From contig JAKZZE010000016.1 of assembly GCA_024220505.1 (NCBI GenBank), positions 124,001 through 188,000 of the forward strand: a DNA stretch of 64,000 nt, in the 5' to 3' direction. The first letter of the stretch is position 1; each line of letters opens with the position of its first letter. Position numbers and translations under genes: made by a program. Under the pieces are notes generated by a model. It was not told where the DNA came from. It did not search any database and saw only the letters and a program-made list of their open reading frames with translations. This stretch comes from Rhizopus arrhizus (Eukaryota > Mucoromycota > Mucoromycetes > Mucorales > Rhizopodaceae). Below, piece after piece: positions 1 to 10,286 of the stretch.

Positions 1-642
1 TCCAAAGCCAAATCGATCAGTTCCTTCGTAGACTGGTCACTTTCCAAACGCGCTTGGTATTCCTGCATGATTTCGCTTGACAAGTGTCTAACGTATTCGT
101 GGCCCCAAGAGCCAATGTCTTCATCTGTAGAACCTACAAATCTATATTTCAATGTTTCCTGTTGTCCTTCTTCACCATAACTCATCGAAAGTACTGACAA
201 GATATCAGCAAAGAGTTTCTTGTCGGCAGATTCTGACCAAGTTGCGTGAAGTTGCTTGAGTGAAGGATAGAATTTGCCGAGGAACTTTAAAGGTTTAGGA
301 ACCGAGGTCATGGAGCTGGTAGACGTGCGAATGGCGGTACGTAAATGTTCAAGTGCAGGACGGTGAAGGTCTTTGTTTTCATCCTTTTTTTTTGAATTCG
401 TAAGCTCCTCTTTTGATGTATGTTCCTCTTCTTTTAATTACCTGTAATCTTTCAACCATAAGTTCCAATTCAGCCTTTAACTGTTGATCTTCTTCAGACT
501 AACATATATTTGTCATCAACCTGAAACACTTTCATATATTTTATAAAGTTACCAGCTCCTCTTCTTGCTCTTTTTTGTCATTCTTGTTTTTTTTATCTTC
601 AATCTTGGGTGTTACTGTTTCTTCCTTTTTCTCGTTGACCAT
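1..642 (-). CDS. RPN1: 26S proteasome regulatory subunit Rpn1 (PSMD2), N-terminal part
   Basis: Base subunit of the 19S regulatory particle. It is a large scaffold that docks ubiquitin-like shuttle factors and Ubp6 at the proteasome. Only the first three exons are inside the window: 553-642, 442-498 and 1-383, all on the minus strand with GT..AG introns. Exon 1 is a lysine/glutamate-rich leader of 30 residues that starts MVNEKKEE. Exon 2 carries the conserved ELELMVERL segment. Exon 3 reads TSVPKPLKFL and then SWGHEYVRHL, which are hallmark N-terminal Rpn1 sequences. The start at 642 is the only ATG in frame with this leader, and exon lengths of 90 and 57 nt keep the frame. The PC-repeat toroid lies beyond the left edge. 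RPN8 of the same complex lies at 42.9 kb, which is probably coincidence. Confidence 0.92.
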
Positions 643-1379
643 AATAAACTCTAATTGATTAAAAAAAAAAAGAAAAAAAAAGAAAATTATACTGTTTGCG
701 CGACTCTTAAAATGATTTGGAACGCGCAAGCTTTTTTCGATACACTTAAATCATCCCAAAACGATGACGCATTGAAATAATTCAAAGGCCGACCGAATTG
801 CTTTTTTCTATGTATGCTTCTTCTTGGAAACAATACGCAATGCGATTCGCATATAAATCAACCCGCTTTTCTCTTCCTTTTGTAGCGAATATTCTAATAA
901 CTTTGAGAAACAAAAAATTTAACTCTCAAAAAGCCACTTCGAAGAAAATCAGGATATTTTATGTTTTGTAGAATCTCTCGATGGCTTAACAAACTTTTTG
1001 CTATATTTTAGAATGAAGCATATCATCTTTTGTATTTTCTTTATACTGCTTTGTTATTTTTTGAAAAAGAAGACAAGTTAGCTACCAAAAGACAATCGAT
1101 TTCCAGTTTAAAAGCATTTTTAAGTGTCGAATTCCTTTCCTTTTACTATCTTTTGAGTATTCTATTCTTAAATACTCAGAGAGCTCTTTTTAGACATGTC
1201 CCTTCATTTAGCAGCAGTACCTTCACTGAGACTCACTCCCCAGCTGCAACAATCGTTGGCATACCTTAGATATCCACTTTCTTTAGGTGATCATTCTCTT
1301 CAACGTGTACTCTATCATTAGGATCATTGGGAATCGTCAGAAGAAAAAAGTATGTTTTTTCTCTTTTATATCTTATGTT
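643..1379. other. Spacer upstream of RPN1, no recognised gene
   Basis: AT-rich spacer with A and T runs just upstream of the RPN1 start. A 41-codon open stretch on the plus strand from ATG 1196 to a stop at 1319 begins MSLHLAAVPS. It may be debris belonging to the LINE fragment that follows. I recognise nothing else here. Confidence 0.4.
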
Positions 1380-1690
1380 CCTGAGTCGCAATTGCGGGGT
1401 AATATTAACGGCCACATTACACCACTTGTTCCTCTGGAATGTGGTCTGCGTCAAGGTGATCCTATCAGTTCTCTCCTTTTTAACCTAGCAATTGATCCTT
1501 TGGTAAAAGCAATTGATGCTTCACTACAAATACGTAGCTTTCGCCCTCCAATCTTGTTCTTATCAAACATTCGACAGCTCTTATGTGGCCCATTTTTACT
1601 ACATTCACTTAAGGCTCTTGCATATTCTGATGATCCAATACATATAGAAAGTCGTTCCCAAGAATTTTGTGCTCTGAACAACATTTTCAT
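1380..1690 (+). pseudogene. LINE (non-LTR retrotransposon) reverse transcriptase fragment
   Basis: A short remnant of a LINE ORF2. The frame reads RGNINGHITPLVPLECGLRQ, followed by GDPISSLLFNLAIDPLV. This is the conserved RT block GLRQGDPxSPLLFNLAxEPLL of L1-like elements. About 60 residues later comes ALAYSDDPI, a degraded form of the catalytic LAYADD block. Nothing before or after it continues the protein, so this is a fragment. Compare the other LINE pieces at 29.4, 46.6 and 58.6 kb. Confidence 0.7.
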
Positions 1691-1696
1691 TCTATA

Positions 1697-1986
1697 GCCT
1701 CAACAGAATATCTCATTTATAAGGGAGGCATTAACAGACGAACTACTTAATACGCTATACGGTCAGGAATTTGCTTTCAATGTCAATACAAACCTTGATT
1801 TTGAGATTGACAAATACATCAGTATCACTGTAATAATCATCGGTCTCGATAGAGGTAGTGTAGATATGTTGGACACATCATTGGCTTGATGCAGCTGACG
1901 AAAGAAATAGACTACACCAAGCAAAAAATTTTATTAGGATTAGCAGACTTGTAATGGTTCTGTCTCCCTTTTAATTTATATCTACT

Positions 1987-2017
<31 letters not shown>

Positions 2018-2640
2018 GTATTTTTAGAGTTCAAGTACTCCACAAATATCCAATGAAGGATTCTACGAGTATAAGCAAAACCGAATTGTGGAGTCAGTAT
2101 TTTGATCCTATTTTATCAGCCAACGCAACATTATACTTTGTTAAATAAACAGAGCGATTAATGGTTTTACTTCAGCACGGCCAGATGCAGTAATATTAAA
2201 AATGGGTCAACTTGGCTATGGCCATAGTCTCGTCCATGGAGAAGTCAAAACAGCGTAAGTAGCTTGTGACAAAGCATCTTTGTGCGTTAACTTCATAAGG
2301 GTTGCCTTTCTAAACAAGGAAGCAATTGATAAAGGGTTCACTGAAGCCACGCTTGGATTTCAGATATATGGTATGACATACTCTGTATCTTACTATAATA
2401 ATAAGCTGATCTTTCTATAGGCTTCCGTGTAAAGCTTTTCTTTACCTACTTGGTCAAACAAAGACTTATTTTTTATATTGCTACCTTCTTGCTTTTGACA
2501 CTAAACGTCAATACATTAGGAATAAAGCGTCTTGTTTTAATCTTGTTAAAGAAATCTTGAACACTAGATGCTGCAGTCAACACATGGAAAATTTATGTAT
2601 AAATACGATGATAACATGTGTCCTTATTCGATAAATTGTG
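1697..2640 (+). pseudogene. Decayed gene with a PD...GEVK (PD-(D/E)XK-like) signature
   Basis: Broken coding sequence with recognisable introns. An open stretch starts at about 1697. A T28 run sits in an apparent intron with a CTAAC branch-like site, 1960-2027. The next exon reads SKTELWSQYFDPILSA, then a small frameshift near 2145, then TSARPDAVILKMGQLGYGHS and HGEVKTA. After another intron comes NKEAIDKGFTEATLGFQIYG. From memory this arrangement (DPxLS, RPDAxI, GEVK, AIDxGxxxxxLxFQ) matches a multicopy family of uncharacterised Mucorales proteins; that link is recall, not a search. The RPD-x(n)-GEVK spacing resembles the PD-(D/E)XK nuclease core, which is inference. The frameshift argues for a pseudogene. 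Confidence 0.5.
1990..2017. repeat. T28 homopolymer
   Basis: Uninterrupted T run in the apparent intron of the decayed PD...GEVK gene, just before its acceptor. Confidence 0.9.
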
Positions 2641-2960
2641 TCTTCTGGATATGCAAGAACCAATCATTGTTTAATCGAGTAAACTATTTCATGTGTTGCT
2701 TTTAGTTTGAAGTTTTGGTCTTCAGTTTTCAAAATATTTTAAAGCAAGATTTTTAGACTTTGAATTACATTTTCAGACGTAATTCAATTGTCTGTCTGTA
2801 GAACTCTTTTTTTTTAAAAAAAAAAAGATATAATAAAGCATATAAAGCTTCTTTACGTATAAAGTAGTCATCACAGCATGAATCAACAAAGACCATTGAG
2901 TACTATACTCTCTTTTGAAATAAATAATTTATTTTTTTAAAAAAAAAACTCTAATCATGT
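2641..2960. other. Spacer with T-A hairpin runs
   Basis: AT-rich spacer between the decayed gene and the PRS stop codon. It contains two palindromic T(n)A(n) blocks, near 2808-2826 and 2932-2948. The second lies right behind the minus-strand PRS stop and could act in 3' end formation. No coding sequence was recognised. Confidence 0.4.
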
Positions 2961-4233
2961 TTAAGCCTGAAACAATTTTGAAAGAGATTCACCAAAATGA
3001 ATACGACGAATTGCTTCTGAAAATAAGGGGGTGACATCAAACACCTTGATCTTTGGGTTGCTCAAGTGCTCTGCCTGTGGTGTTGAATTACTCACGATCA
3101 ACTCATCAATCGCGCTTTGGTTGATGTGACTGATGGCATCGGCTGAAAGGACAGCATGGCTCACGATGGCATAAATCTTTTGAGCTCCTTTTTCTTTGAG
3201 TAAACGAGCTGCCTTGGTGATGGTGTAGGATGTGTCGGTGATGTCATCAATCAGGATACAATTACGGCCTCGGACGTCTCCCACGAGCATGGACTCTTTC
3301 TTTTGAGACTGCTGTGCCTTGGTGCGTTCTTTATGGACCAGAGCGAAATCCATGCAAAGTTTCTCTGCGATCGATGTTCCTCTATTCTCTGTGTGTGAGT
3401 TGACCTGCTCGATCAACAATAAAAGCAGTCTTTACCTTTTGGCTCCTCCAGCATCAGGTGAAACGATAACAGCAGTTTGATAATCTGGAATACTAAGTCT
3501 TATGTAATTGATGGTTGTGAATATGCTTGTCAGGTTATCAACAGGACAATCAAAGAAACCTGGATACTTTTGTAAACAGTTTCAATCGACATGCTTTATA
3601 TTCAATTGTAATCTTATACCTGTGCATCATGCAAATCCATCGTAATGACATGGTCGGCACCTATCACTTGAATCAGCATTTATAAACGTAAAAAAAGACA
3701 TCGCACATACCAGCACAAGTCAATAGATCAGCAATCAAAACGCCGGGACGAGCAAGCCACTCACGGTAAGGCGCCTTATTTTCTTGCTGCTCTTGCTGTT
3801 GCGCAAGCGCCTCTTGACCCAATTTTCGCATCAATTGTTTTGATACATCATCCACATTATTGGGCTGATTGGGTTCGTACTGTGGTGTTTGAGGTGGCAA
3901 GAATGTCAGTGGTGCCCCAGAGTGTTTGAAGGGCACGTCAGGCTGTCTTGAATAAGGAAAATAAGGAATAACGGCTGTGATTCGCTTTGCAGAAGCTACT
4001 TTACAAGCACTGATCATCAAAAGTAGCTCAATAAAGTGGTCATTGACATTACCACTGGCACTTTGTATAATATAGACATCTTGTTGACGCACTGATTCCT
4101 TGATTTCGATACTTGTTTCGTTATTTGAGAATTTACCCAAGCGAGTTTTACCAGGTGAGATACCGAGTCTCTCACAGACTCTTTCGGTGAATTCAGGGTG
4201 TGAAGAGCCTCCGAGGACAACCAAGTTACGCAT
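2961..4233 (-). CDS. PRS: Ribose-phosphate pyrophosphokinase (PRPP synthetase)
   Basis: Makes PRPP from ribose-5-phosphate and ATP, feeding purine, pyrimidine, NAD, histidine and tryptophan synthesis in the cytosol. Four exons (3711-4233, 3620-3666, 3436-3566, 2961-3381) join in frame to 373 residues. Visible blocks are GGSSHPEF near the start, [10 protein letters not shown] (ATP region), [24 protein letters not shown], the DFALVHKER stretch, [20 protein letters not shown] (PRPP-binding loop) and a C-terminal [13 protein letters not shown] glutamine-rich insert of about 50 residues follows [16 protein letters not shown]. It resembles the non-homologous insertions found in some yeast Prs subunits, so this may be a regulatory-type paralogue. 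The PRPP loop has DTSYT where DTxGT is usual. The start at 4233 is the ATG before [10 protein letters not shown]. Confidence 0.9.
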
Positions 4234-4378
4234 AAGTGATAAAAGATATAAAAAAAAGATAAAAAATTGAAAGCAATCTTGACTAACAATCAGATCAAAA
4301 AAGTCACAACTTTTGACCAATGAAATGACATTTTACTTTGTATGCATTTGTGTAAAGCATTTCTTTTTTCCTTTAAAC

Positions 4379-4768
4379 ATGTCAGATTCTACTTTTGAAG
4401 CACTGTCTAATATTCCCGGTCATATTTCTTCTTTTTCAGCTTCCCTTAAAGATGCAAGTGTCATTCAGGTAGATTGAAATCTTTAGCTAAGCATAATGAT
4501 TAAATAGCTTTAAAAGTCAAACGGTACTTCAGAAGCAGACAGATTAGCCAAAGTAGCTTACCATTTATTGACTAATGGTATATCTATTGCTAAATCAACC
4601 TCATCTATTGAGCAAGATAAACTTAAATGCATTACAGGTAATTAATACACAAGATAATAATAAAAACTAAATAACTTTTCAGTGACATTTCCTTCACAAT
4701 ACCATGCATTCACATTATCCAATGATACCATTTATGGAATTGAAAGAAAGACCACTTTACCTCAATAA
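4379..4768 (+). CDS. LAMTOR4-like Ragulator subunit (roadblock fold)
   Basis: A small spliced gene of three exons (4379-4468, 4517-4637, 4683-4768) that codes for 98 residues. The protein begins MSDSTFEALSNIPGHISSFS, continues with SNGTSEADRLAKVAYHLLTN and ends with VTFPSQYHAFTLSNDTIYGI. The layout matches LAMTOR4: a LERIPDQLGYLVL-type start, a small-residue turn, a helix, then paired strands ending in a VFVVKR-type strand. Ragulator anchors Rag GTPases at the lysosome/vacuole and activates TORC1. The match is by pattern, so a different small roadblock protein remains possible. The first 3' splice site is taken at 4516, because the earlier AG would give an immediate stop. Confidence 0.6.
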
Positions 4769-4847
4769 AGCTACGTGATTGCACATGTGTTAAAATACCG
4801 CTTACAATAATGATATCATACATTTGTACCTTTTTCTTTTCTTTATC

Positions 4848-6281
4848 ATGTCAACATTAGAGACTTTATCCAATCGATTCCTTCGTGTAGGCAGACATCC
4901 TTTTAAGTTCTGTGGAAATAAAGCTTGCTGTCATACTGATTCATCTCTTTATTCCCAATGCTGGCCACTGATCTTTTTCTTTTCAGCTTTAACAGATTAT
5001 CCGATGCCTTTACCCAAAGACCGAAAACCAGGACAGCATAGGGATTGGGGATGGTTACCTGTGATGATTGTGAGTGGTTTTATGATATTTATTTATTATG
5101 GTTATTTGGATAGAATAGTACGTAAAGTATGCCTACGTCTGTTGTCTTCTTTATAGCTCATGCTTTATAGTTGTATTACTCTGGAAATTAAATCAAAAGG
5201 CAGCAAGTGTTGGTTATCTTGTACCATTTCATGTATTCATTCTATTGTTCATCATCACGTATGCAAGAGTTGTTTCACAACCTCCTGGATATGCAAAGGT
5301 ATTATTCCATGTTTCCTTCATCTCTGTAGACTCACTGACGTTTGCTTCTAGGATGATTTGACAGGACAAAGCACAATAGATCCACCGGATTGTATCCTTG
5401 GTGATCCAGTATGGTGCGAGAATTGTCAGTTATGGAAACCAGATCGTGCTCATCACTGCCGTGTCTGTGATGCTTGTGTTTTAAGAATGGATCAGTAAAA
5501 TAAAAATAAAAATAAGAATTTTATCATCATCCTTTGTTTACTTATATGTTTATAGTCATTGTCCTTGGTATAAGTTATATATAAAAAAAAAGAACTGAAT
5601 TATCTCTGAATATTCTGTTAGGATGAATGGTTGTATTGGTATTGCTAATTATCGGTTTTATATTCAATTCTTGTGTTATGTGAGCTTATTGGCTACTTGG
5701 ATATTTGCTACTAGTTTAATCGCATTCATTCAATATCATGGCTTGGTAAACATGAATATGCTTCATACCATTCACTTACTTAAAATATACAGTCTACATT
5801 TGATAATATAGCATTAGCCATATTAGTAATGCAAGTATCTGATTGTACTCTATCTATTATACACATATTGACAATCAAAGCATGTTATTATAGTTCAGGT
5901 ATATTTACAGTAGTGATCGGTAGCTTTACTCTATCTCATCTATGGCTTGTATTGATCAACCGAACCACAATTGAAAACTCTCAATTTCAAAAATGGAATA
6001 AAAACAAAAAGAATGGATTGATAAAAGCATTTACAGAAAGTGGAAAAAATGTATTTAATCAAGGTTGGAAAGAGAATTGGAAAGAGACGATGGGTCAACG
6101 TCCATTGTTATGGTTTGGTAAATATCGATAAGGTTTATTCTTCCTTTTGTAACATGTATAATAACTCGTACTAGTGCCTCTTCAATCAAAAGAAATAAAT
6201 GATGGAGTTCACTATGGAGTGAATAGAGAAGTATTAGAAGAATACCAAAATGAAGATCAATCTAGAAGAATGAATAGATAA
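4848..6281 (+). CDS. DHHC-type protein S-palmitoyltransferase
   Basis: Integral membrane enzyme that attaches palmitate to cysteines of target proteins. Exons can be followed from ATG 4848. Features in order are two hydrophobic helices (WGWLPVMIVSGFMIFIYYGY and VPFHVFILLFIITYARVVS), the cysteine-rich domain WCENCQLWKPDRAHHCRVCD, then the active-site motif DHHCPWMNGCIGIANYRFY. That motif is split by two tiny introns into D-H / HCPW / MNGC. Two more helices follow, then the TTxE motif as INRTTIENSQF. The last exon starts after the acceptor at about 6172 and ends with EEYQNEDQSRRMNR. The catalytic Cys is present. Which yeast Pfa or animal ZDHHC member is closest is not clear, so no symbol is given. 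Exon borders near the N-terminus are approximate. Confidence 0.85.
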
Positions 6282-6636
6282 TAAAAATAATAGAATCTAT
6301 TTCATACAAGTCCCTCCCCTTTTTTTTTAGTAAGCAAAACCAGAAACCAGTGTATTCACATTCTTTTGGGATCATCAGAGTCACTATTACTCACATACAA
6401 CTTTATTTTGAGCAACATGAAAATCCCACTAAAGTTGTTTATGCAAAAACTAGTTTTTTTTTTTGTCTGTAAAAAAACATCGTCTCATAATCTTGTAATT
6501 GAATCATAATCCAATCAGATCAATGACTGATGACACAACATGTCATATCTTATTTGCCTATCGGAGTTTATAGCTCTATAAAAATAGGCTTGTCAAAATG
6601 GGTCACATCAACTCTTTTTTTCATCTCATTCATATT
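6282..6636. other. Spacer / SER33 promoter region
   Basis: AT-rich spacer between the DHHC gene and SER33. It contains a CTATAAAAA box at about 6572-6580, roughly 60 bp before the SER33 ATG, which fits a TATA element. Nothing coding was recognised. Confidence 0.45.
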
Positions 6637-8111
6637 ATGGCAGCAGAACAAGAAGTCACTCGTCCTCGTACTGGATCATTCACTCAAACTAAGCCCAAGG
6701 TGCTTAGACCTTTCAATACAGCTGAAGTCAAGGTTTTATTATTAGAAAACGTGAATGTAACTGCTGTAGAAGCATTTAAAAAGCAAGGATATCAGGTTTG
6801 TTTGTTTTTTTTTTTTTTGAACAGCAAGAATGAAATGGTAGACTAAACAAAGGAATAGGTCGAGACGTTTGCCAAGGCCTTGGTTGGAGATGAACTCATT
6901 GAAAAAATTAAAGATGTTCATGTGATTGGTATTCGTAGCAAGACGAAACTGACAAAGGCCGTATTAGACGAAGCCAAGAACTTGATGGCCATTGGATGTT
7001 TCTGTATCGGTACAAATCAAGTCGATCTTCAACATGCTGCCAAGAAAGGTGTAAAGTATTGACCTCTTTTGCTCAACCTCTTACTCACCTCAACCTTTAG
7101 GTTGCTGTGTTCAACTCCCCCTTTAGTAACTCAAGATCCGTAGCTGAATTGGTCATTGGAGAAGTCATCACACTCGCCCGTCAATTAGGAGATCGTAATA
7201 TTGAGATGCACCAAGGTGTCTGGAACAAGTTATCAAAGAACTGTTTTGAAATTCGACACAAGACCTTGGGTATTGTCGGATATGGACATATTGGCTCCCA
7301 ACTCTCTGTGTTGGCTGAAGCAATGGGTATGACCGTCTACTTTTATGATGTCTTGCAAATCATGCCTCTCGGTCAAGCTAAATCGGTCGATTCCCTTGAT
7401 GAACTCTTGGCCATTGCAGATTTCGTCTCACTTCACGTACCAGAGACAGAAGAGACAAAGAACATGATTGGTGAACGCGAATTGAACATGATGAAGCCCG
7501 GTTCCTACCTCTTGAACAATGCTCGTGGTACTGTCGTTCAAATCCCTGCCCTTGCCAAAGCCTTACACTCTGGTCATCTCGCAGGTGCCGCGATCGACGT
7601 TTACCCCAAAGAGCCTGCCGCAAACGGTCCCAACTTCAATGAATATCCCGACCTGTTGACCGCCAAGAACTTGATCATGACTCCTCATATTGGTGGATCG
7701 ACTGAGGAAGCTCAAAGCATGATTGGTGTTGAAGTTTCGACTGCACTGACCAAGTTTATTAACGAAGGTGGTTCTCTGGGTGCTGTCAATTTCCCAGAGA
7801 TCGATTTACGTGCCATCTCTCAAGATGATAAAGACACCGTTCGTGTTCTTTACATTCACCGCAATATCCCTGGTGTTCTCAAGGTAAATAAGCTCACTAG
7901 CATCTATATAAAACCTATATATTCATATGACATGTAGGCTATCAATGAAATCTTGGCTGATCATAACGTTGAAAAGCAATACTCTGATTCTAAAGGAGAT
8001 GTTGCTTATGTGATGGCAGATATTTCAAATGTCACTCCAGAACATTTGGAATCTCTTTACAATGCTATCGTTGCTACGCCTGCCAATATTAAAACTCGTG
8101 TGCTTTACTAA
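6637..8111 (+). CDS. SER33: D-3-phosphoglycerate dehydrogenase
   Basis: Catalyses the first step of serine biosynthesis, 3-phosphoglycerate + NAD+ to 3-phosphohydroxypyruvate. Four exons are readable, with introns at about 6796-6858, 7052-7101 and 7885-7937. Sequence landmarks are VLLLENVNVTAVEAFKKQGY, LIEKIKDVHVIGIRSKTKLT, FNSPFSNSRSVAELVIGE, the Rossmann motif GIVGYGHIGSQLSVLAEAMG, the catalytic stretch RGTVVQIPALAKAL, and DVYPKEPAANG with HIGGSTEEAQ (active-site His). A C-terminal ACT domain has VRVLYIHRNIPGVLK and ends at RVLY. The similarity to yeast Ser3/Ser33 is very close over the whole length. The start at 6637 gives a leader of about 30 residues, as in yeast. Several AATAAA-like signals follow the stop. 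Confidence 0.95.
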
Positions 8112-8378
8112 GTACTATTTGTGTATAGGAAATAATTATAATAAAAAGACTAGATTGTATACAGTATTCGATGCCTATATGCATTTTTTTTAAAAAAACA
8201 AGTTGTAATCATTCAAACCCAGTGGATTAAGAGAAAGAAAGGAAACCTGCGGCTGTTTAAGAATTGCCTTTGCCTCAAAATGAAAGTCAATAGCCCATCA
8301 CACTAGGTTTTGCTTTTTGAAATATAAACAAAGGCCAAACTATTCTGAGAGAACACTGGCATACAAATCTACATGAAC

Positions 8379-8380
<2 letters not shown>

Positions 8381-8410
<30 letters not shown>
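8381..8410. repeat. A30 homopolymer
   Basis: Uninterrupted run of 30 A downstream of SER33. Confidence 0.9.
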
Positions 8411-8412
<2 letters not shown>

Positions 8413-8809
8413 TAGCATTTTTTTGAGTCAAGCGTGCTGTTCAAAGAGATGCATTAACAATGAAATAAATCTATGAGTGTTGGAATCGGGAGCTCGGGTG
8501 ATGCCTCGTAAGTAGTGTTGTCAAAGCAGATCAAGAGTGTGAAAAAAAAAATGTGAAAAGCTAGTTGTATTGACCTATGCAAAAGTCCAAATATGCATTT
8601 TTACATGTGCACAGAATACATGTCGACAGTATGTTTTGAAGCAGGCTGTTCTTGTGATCACAATGGATAGAGACCAAAGGACATGCTACCAGCCATTCAT
8701 CCATCTTAAGATTTGCAGTCACATGAGGGAATTTTATCCACCTGTCGAACCTAACTTTGCGGGCTTTTATCCACTGTAACTCGTTCAAAACAAAGGAATA
8801 GATGCTTTC

Positions 8810-9013
8810 ATGAATTCACTCGAGAGGAGTTTGAGCAACACGCTGACATGTCTCAAAAGTTCAGTTCAACATTCCAGACTTGCCTTTTGGGAAAAAGTAT
8901 GTCTTGAGCTTCATTTCGAAATAAATGTAAAACAATAAAAACAGGTTGGAGTTGTAACTAAATCTATGGCAAAAGCCAATGGTCCGATCAGGAAGACCTC
9001 TCAGCAGCAGTAA
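8810..9013 (+). CDS. Candidate small spliced ORF, possibly ATP synthase subunit g-like
   Basis: ATG at 8810 opens a 29-codon exon ending in SRLAFWEK. It is followed by a well-formed 48-nt intron (GTATGT..ACAG, 8897-8944) and a 23-codon exon starting VGVVTKSMAKANGP, giving 51 residues. The FW-x-KVGVVxK pattern is reminiscent of the N-terminus of mitochondrial ATP synthase subunit g. The protein is only half the usual length and the membrane helix with its GxxxG motif was not found downstream. It may be a remnant or chance. Confidence 0.2.
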
Positions 9014-9422
9014 CTGCCAAGACAGAATTATAAATAAACTTTGACTTGCTCTTGCTCAGCAAGCAAGTTGACTGAAATAAGTCCGTCCATGGTAACACGA
9101 AAGCATCGCAACCTTCATCCTCATATCATCAGTAAAAAGAACAAGTGAGGAGAGTCCTGCGACTCTGGTGAGGAAAATGAAAGCGAATATAAAAGGGTTG
9201 AAAAGAAGGTGTTTGGATGCTTACCTTTTCTGTTGAAAATGGTGTATGCCATGACTTAATTTACCTGCAATGCTTTGATCACAGCCAAAATTGCCTAGTG
9301 TCTGCTTGAAAGAATGGCTATACATCCAGCATGACATTTTGATGGCCAAACTACAGGTGATATGACGCTTGGTTTAATTCTTTCGAAGCTTATGCAACGT
9401 ATTTTTATGCTATAGAAATAGC

Positions 9423-9581
9423 ATGAACTCCACTGCAGCTCTATCTCTCGCTGCTACAGCGATCAGTAGTAGTATCCAGGCTTTTCTTTATGCGCATGCT
9501 TTTCTCTTGCGACCCACAGTACTTTCTCAACTGGTCCTTACACATCTCAAGTCCTACAAGGCTCAAGTTGAAGACAGGTAG
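9423..9581 (+). CDS. Candidate short ORF, unknown
   Basis: 52 codons from ATG to TAG. The product starts MNSTAALSLAATAISSSIQA and continues as an amphipathic helix with Leu/Ala-rich composition. No family was recognised. It is included only because base composition changes here and no other gene explains the stretch. Confidence 0.15.
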   Translation: MNSTAALSLAATAISSSIQAFLYAHAFLLRPTVLSQLVLTHLKSYKAQVEDR

Positions 9582-10039
9582 CTAATCATCCTTATATGGA
9601 GCAGGTTCCCTCCTTTTTCTCTGTCAGACTACTGACTTGCTAATTTGCTTGCCAGAAGGTTGCTTTAAACATTTTGAGGATAAGAGAGATTGCTCAGCAC
9701 AGTTAGATTTTAGACTCAATCAGGGTCTGTGTGAAATTATTCAAGTGAAAAGGTTTGTACAAACTGAGGCAGGGTATGTCTCTCGATTTCAGCTGAATTT
9801 GATTCAAGTTTGGATGCAGTCGTAGGGATTTTTCATGCCATCATTTATTTTCAATGTAATCTTATCTCTTTTTGACAGCAAGCACAAGAGCATCTTTCCC
9901 AGATGAGAGGCGGATAAGCCATCCAACTTCAAAGGGGTGATGATACCACAGAGACGGACACTTGTAGCCTCTTTCTTCTTCATCAAGGCTTGAATTGAGT
10001 TTGATTAAACCGCAGTTGGGTACTATAAGCCCTAAAAGA

Positions 10040-10041
<2 letters not shown>

Positions 10042-10080
<39 letters not shown>
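10042..10080. repeat. T39 homopolymer
   Basis: Run of 39 T about 200 bp upstream of the kinase start codon. Confidence 0.9.
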
Positions 10081-10286
10081 CATATGCTGAAATTAAAAAT
10101 AGAAACAATGCATCGGCATCGCTCCTAATTTAGAAATTTCATGTGGCAAAAAATAAAAAATAAAGCAGTGATGTAAGCTTTAAACAAGCCAAGAAATAGG
10201 AGAGAAAGAACAGGTTCAAAGGAGAAGGGAAAGGTGGATATAAAAATAAACCTTCTTTTTTCTGTCTTTTTCTTTTTCCTATCAAC

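Larger units (their letters stand above)
8112..10286. other. 2.2-kb spacer with A30 and T39 runs
   Basis: No gene could be recognised with confidence. The stretch holds an A30 run at 8381-8410 and a T39 run at 10042-10080. It also holds two weak small-protein candidates, listed separately at 8810 and 9423. A minus-strand open stretch of about 60 codons at 9804-9986 looks codon-like (LCGIITPLKLDGL) but has no recognised family. Confidence 0.4.
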
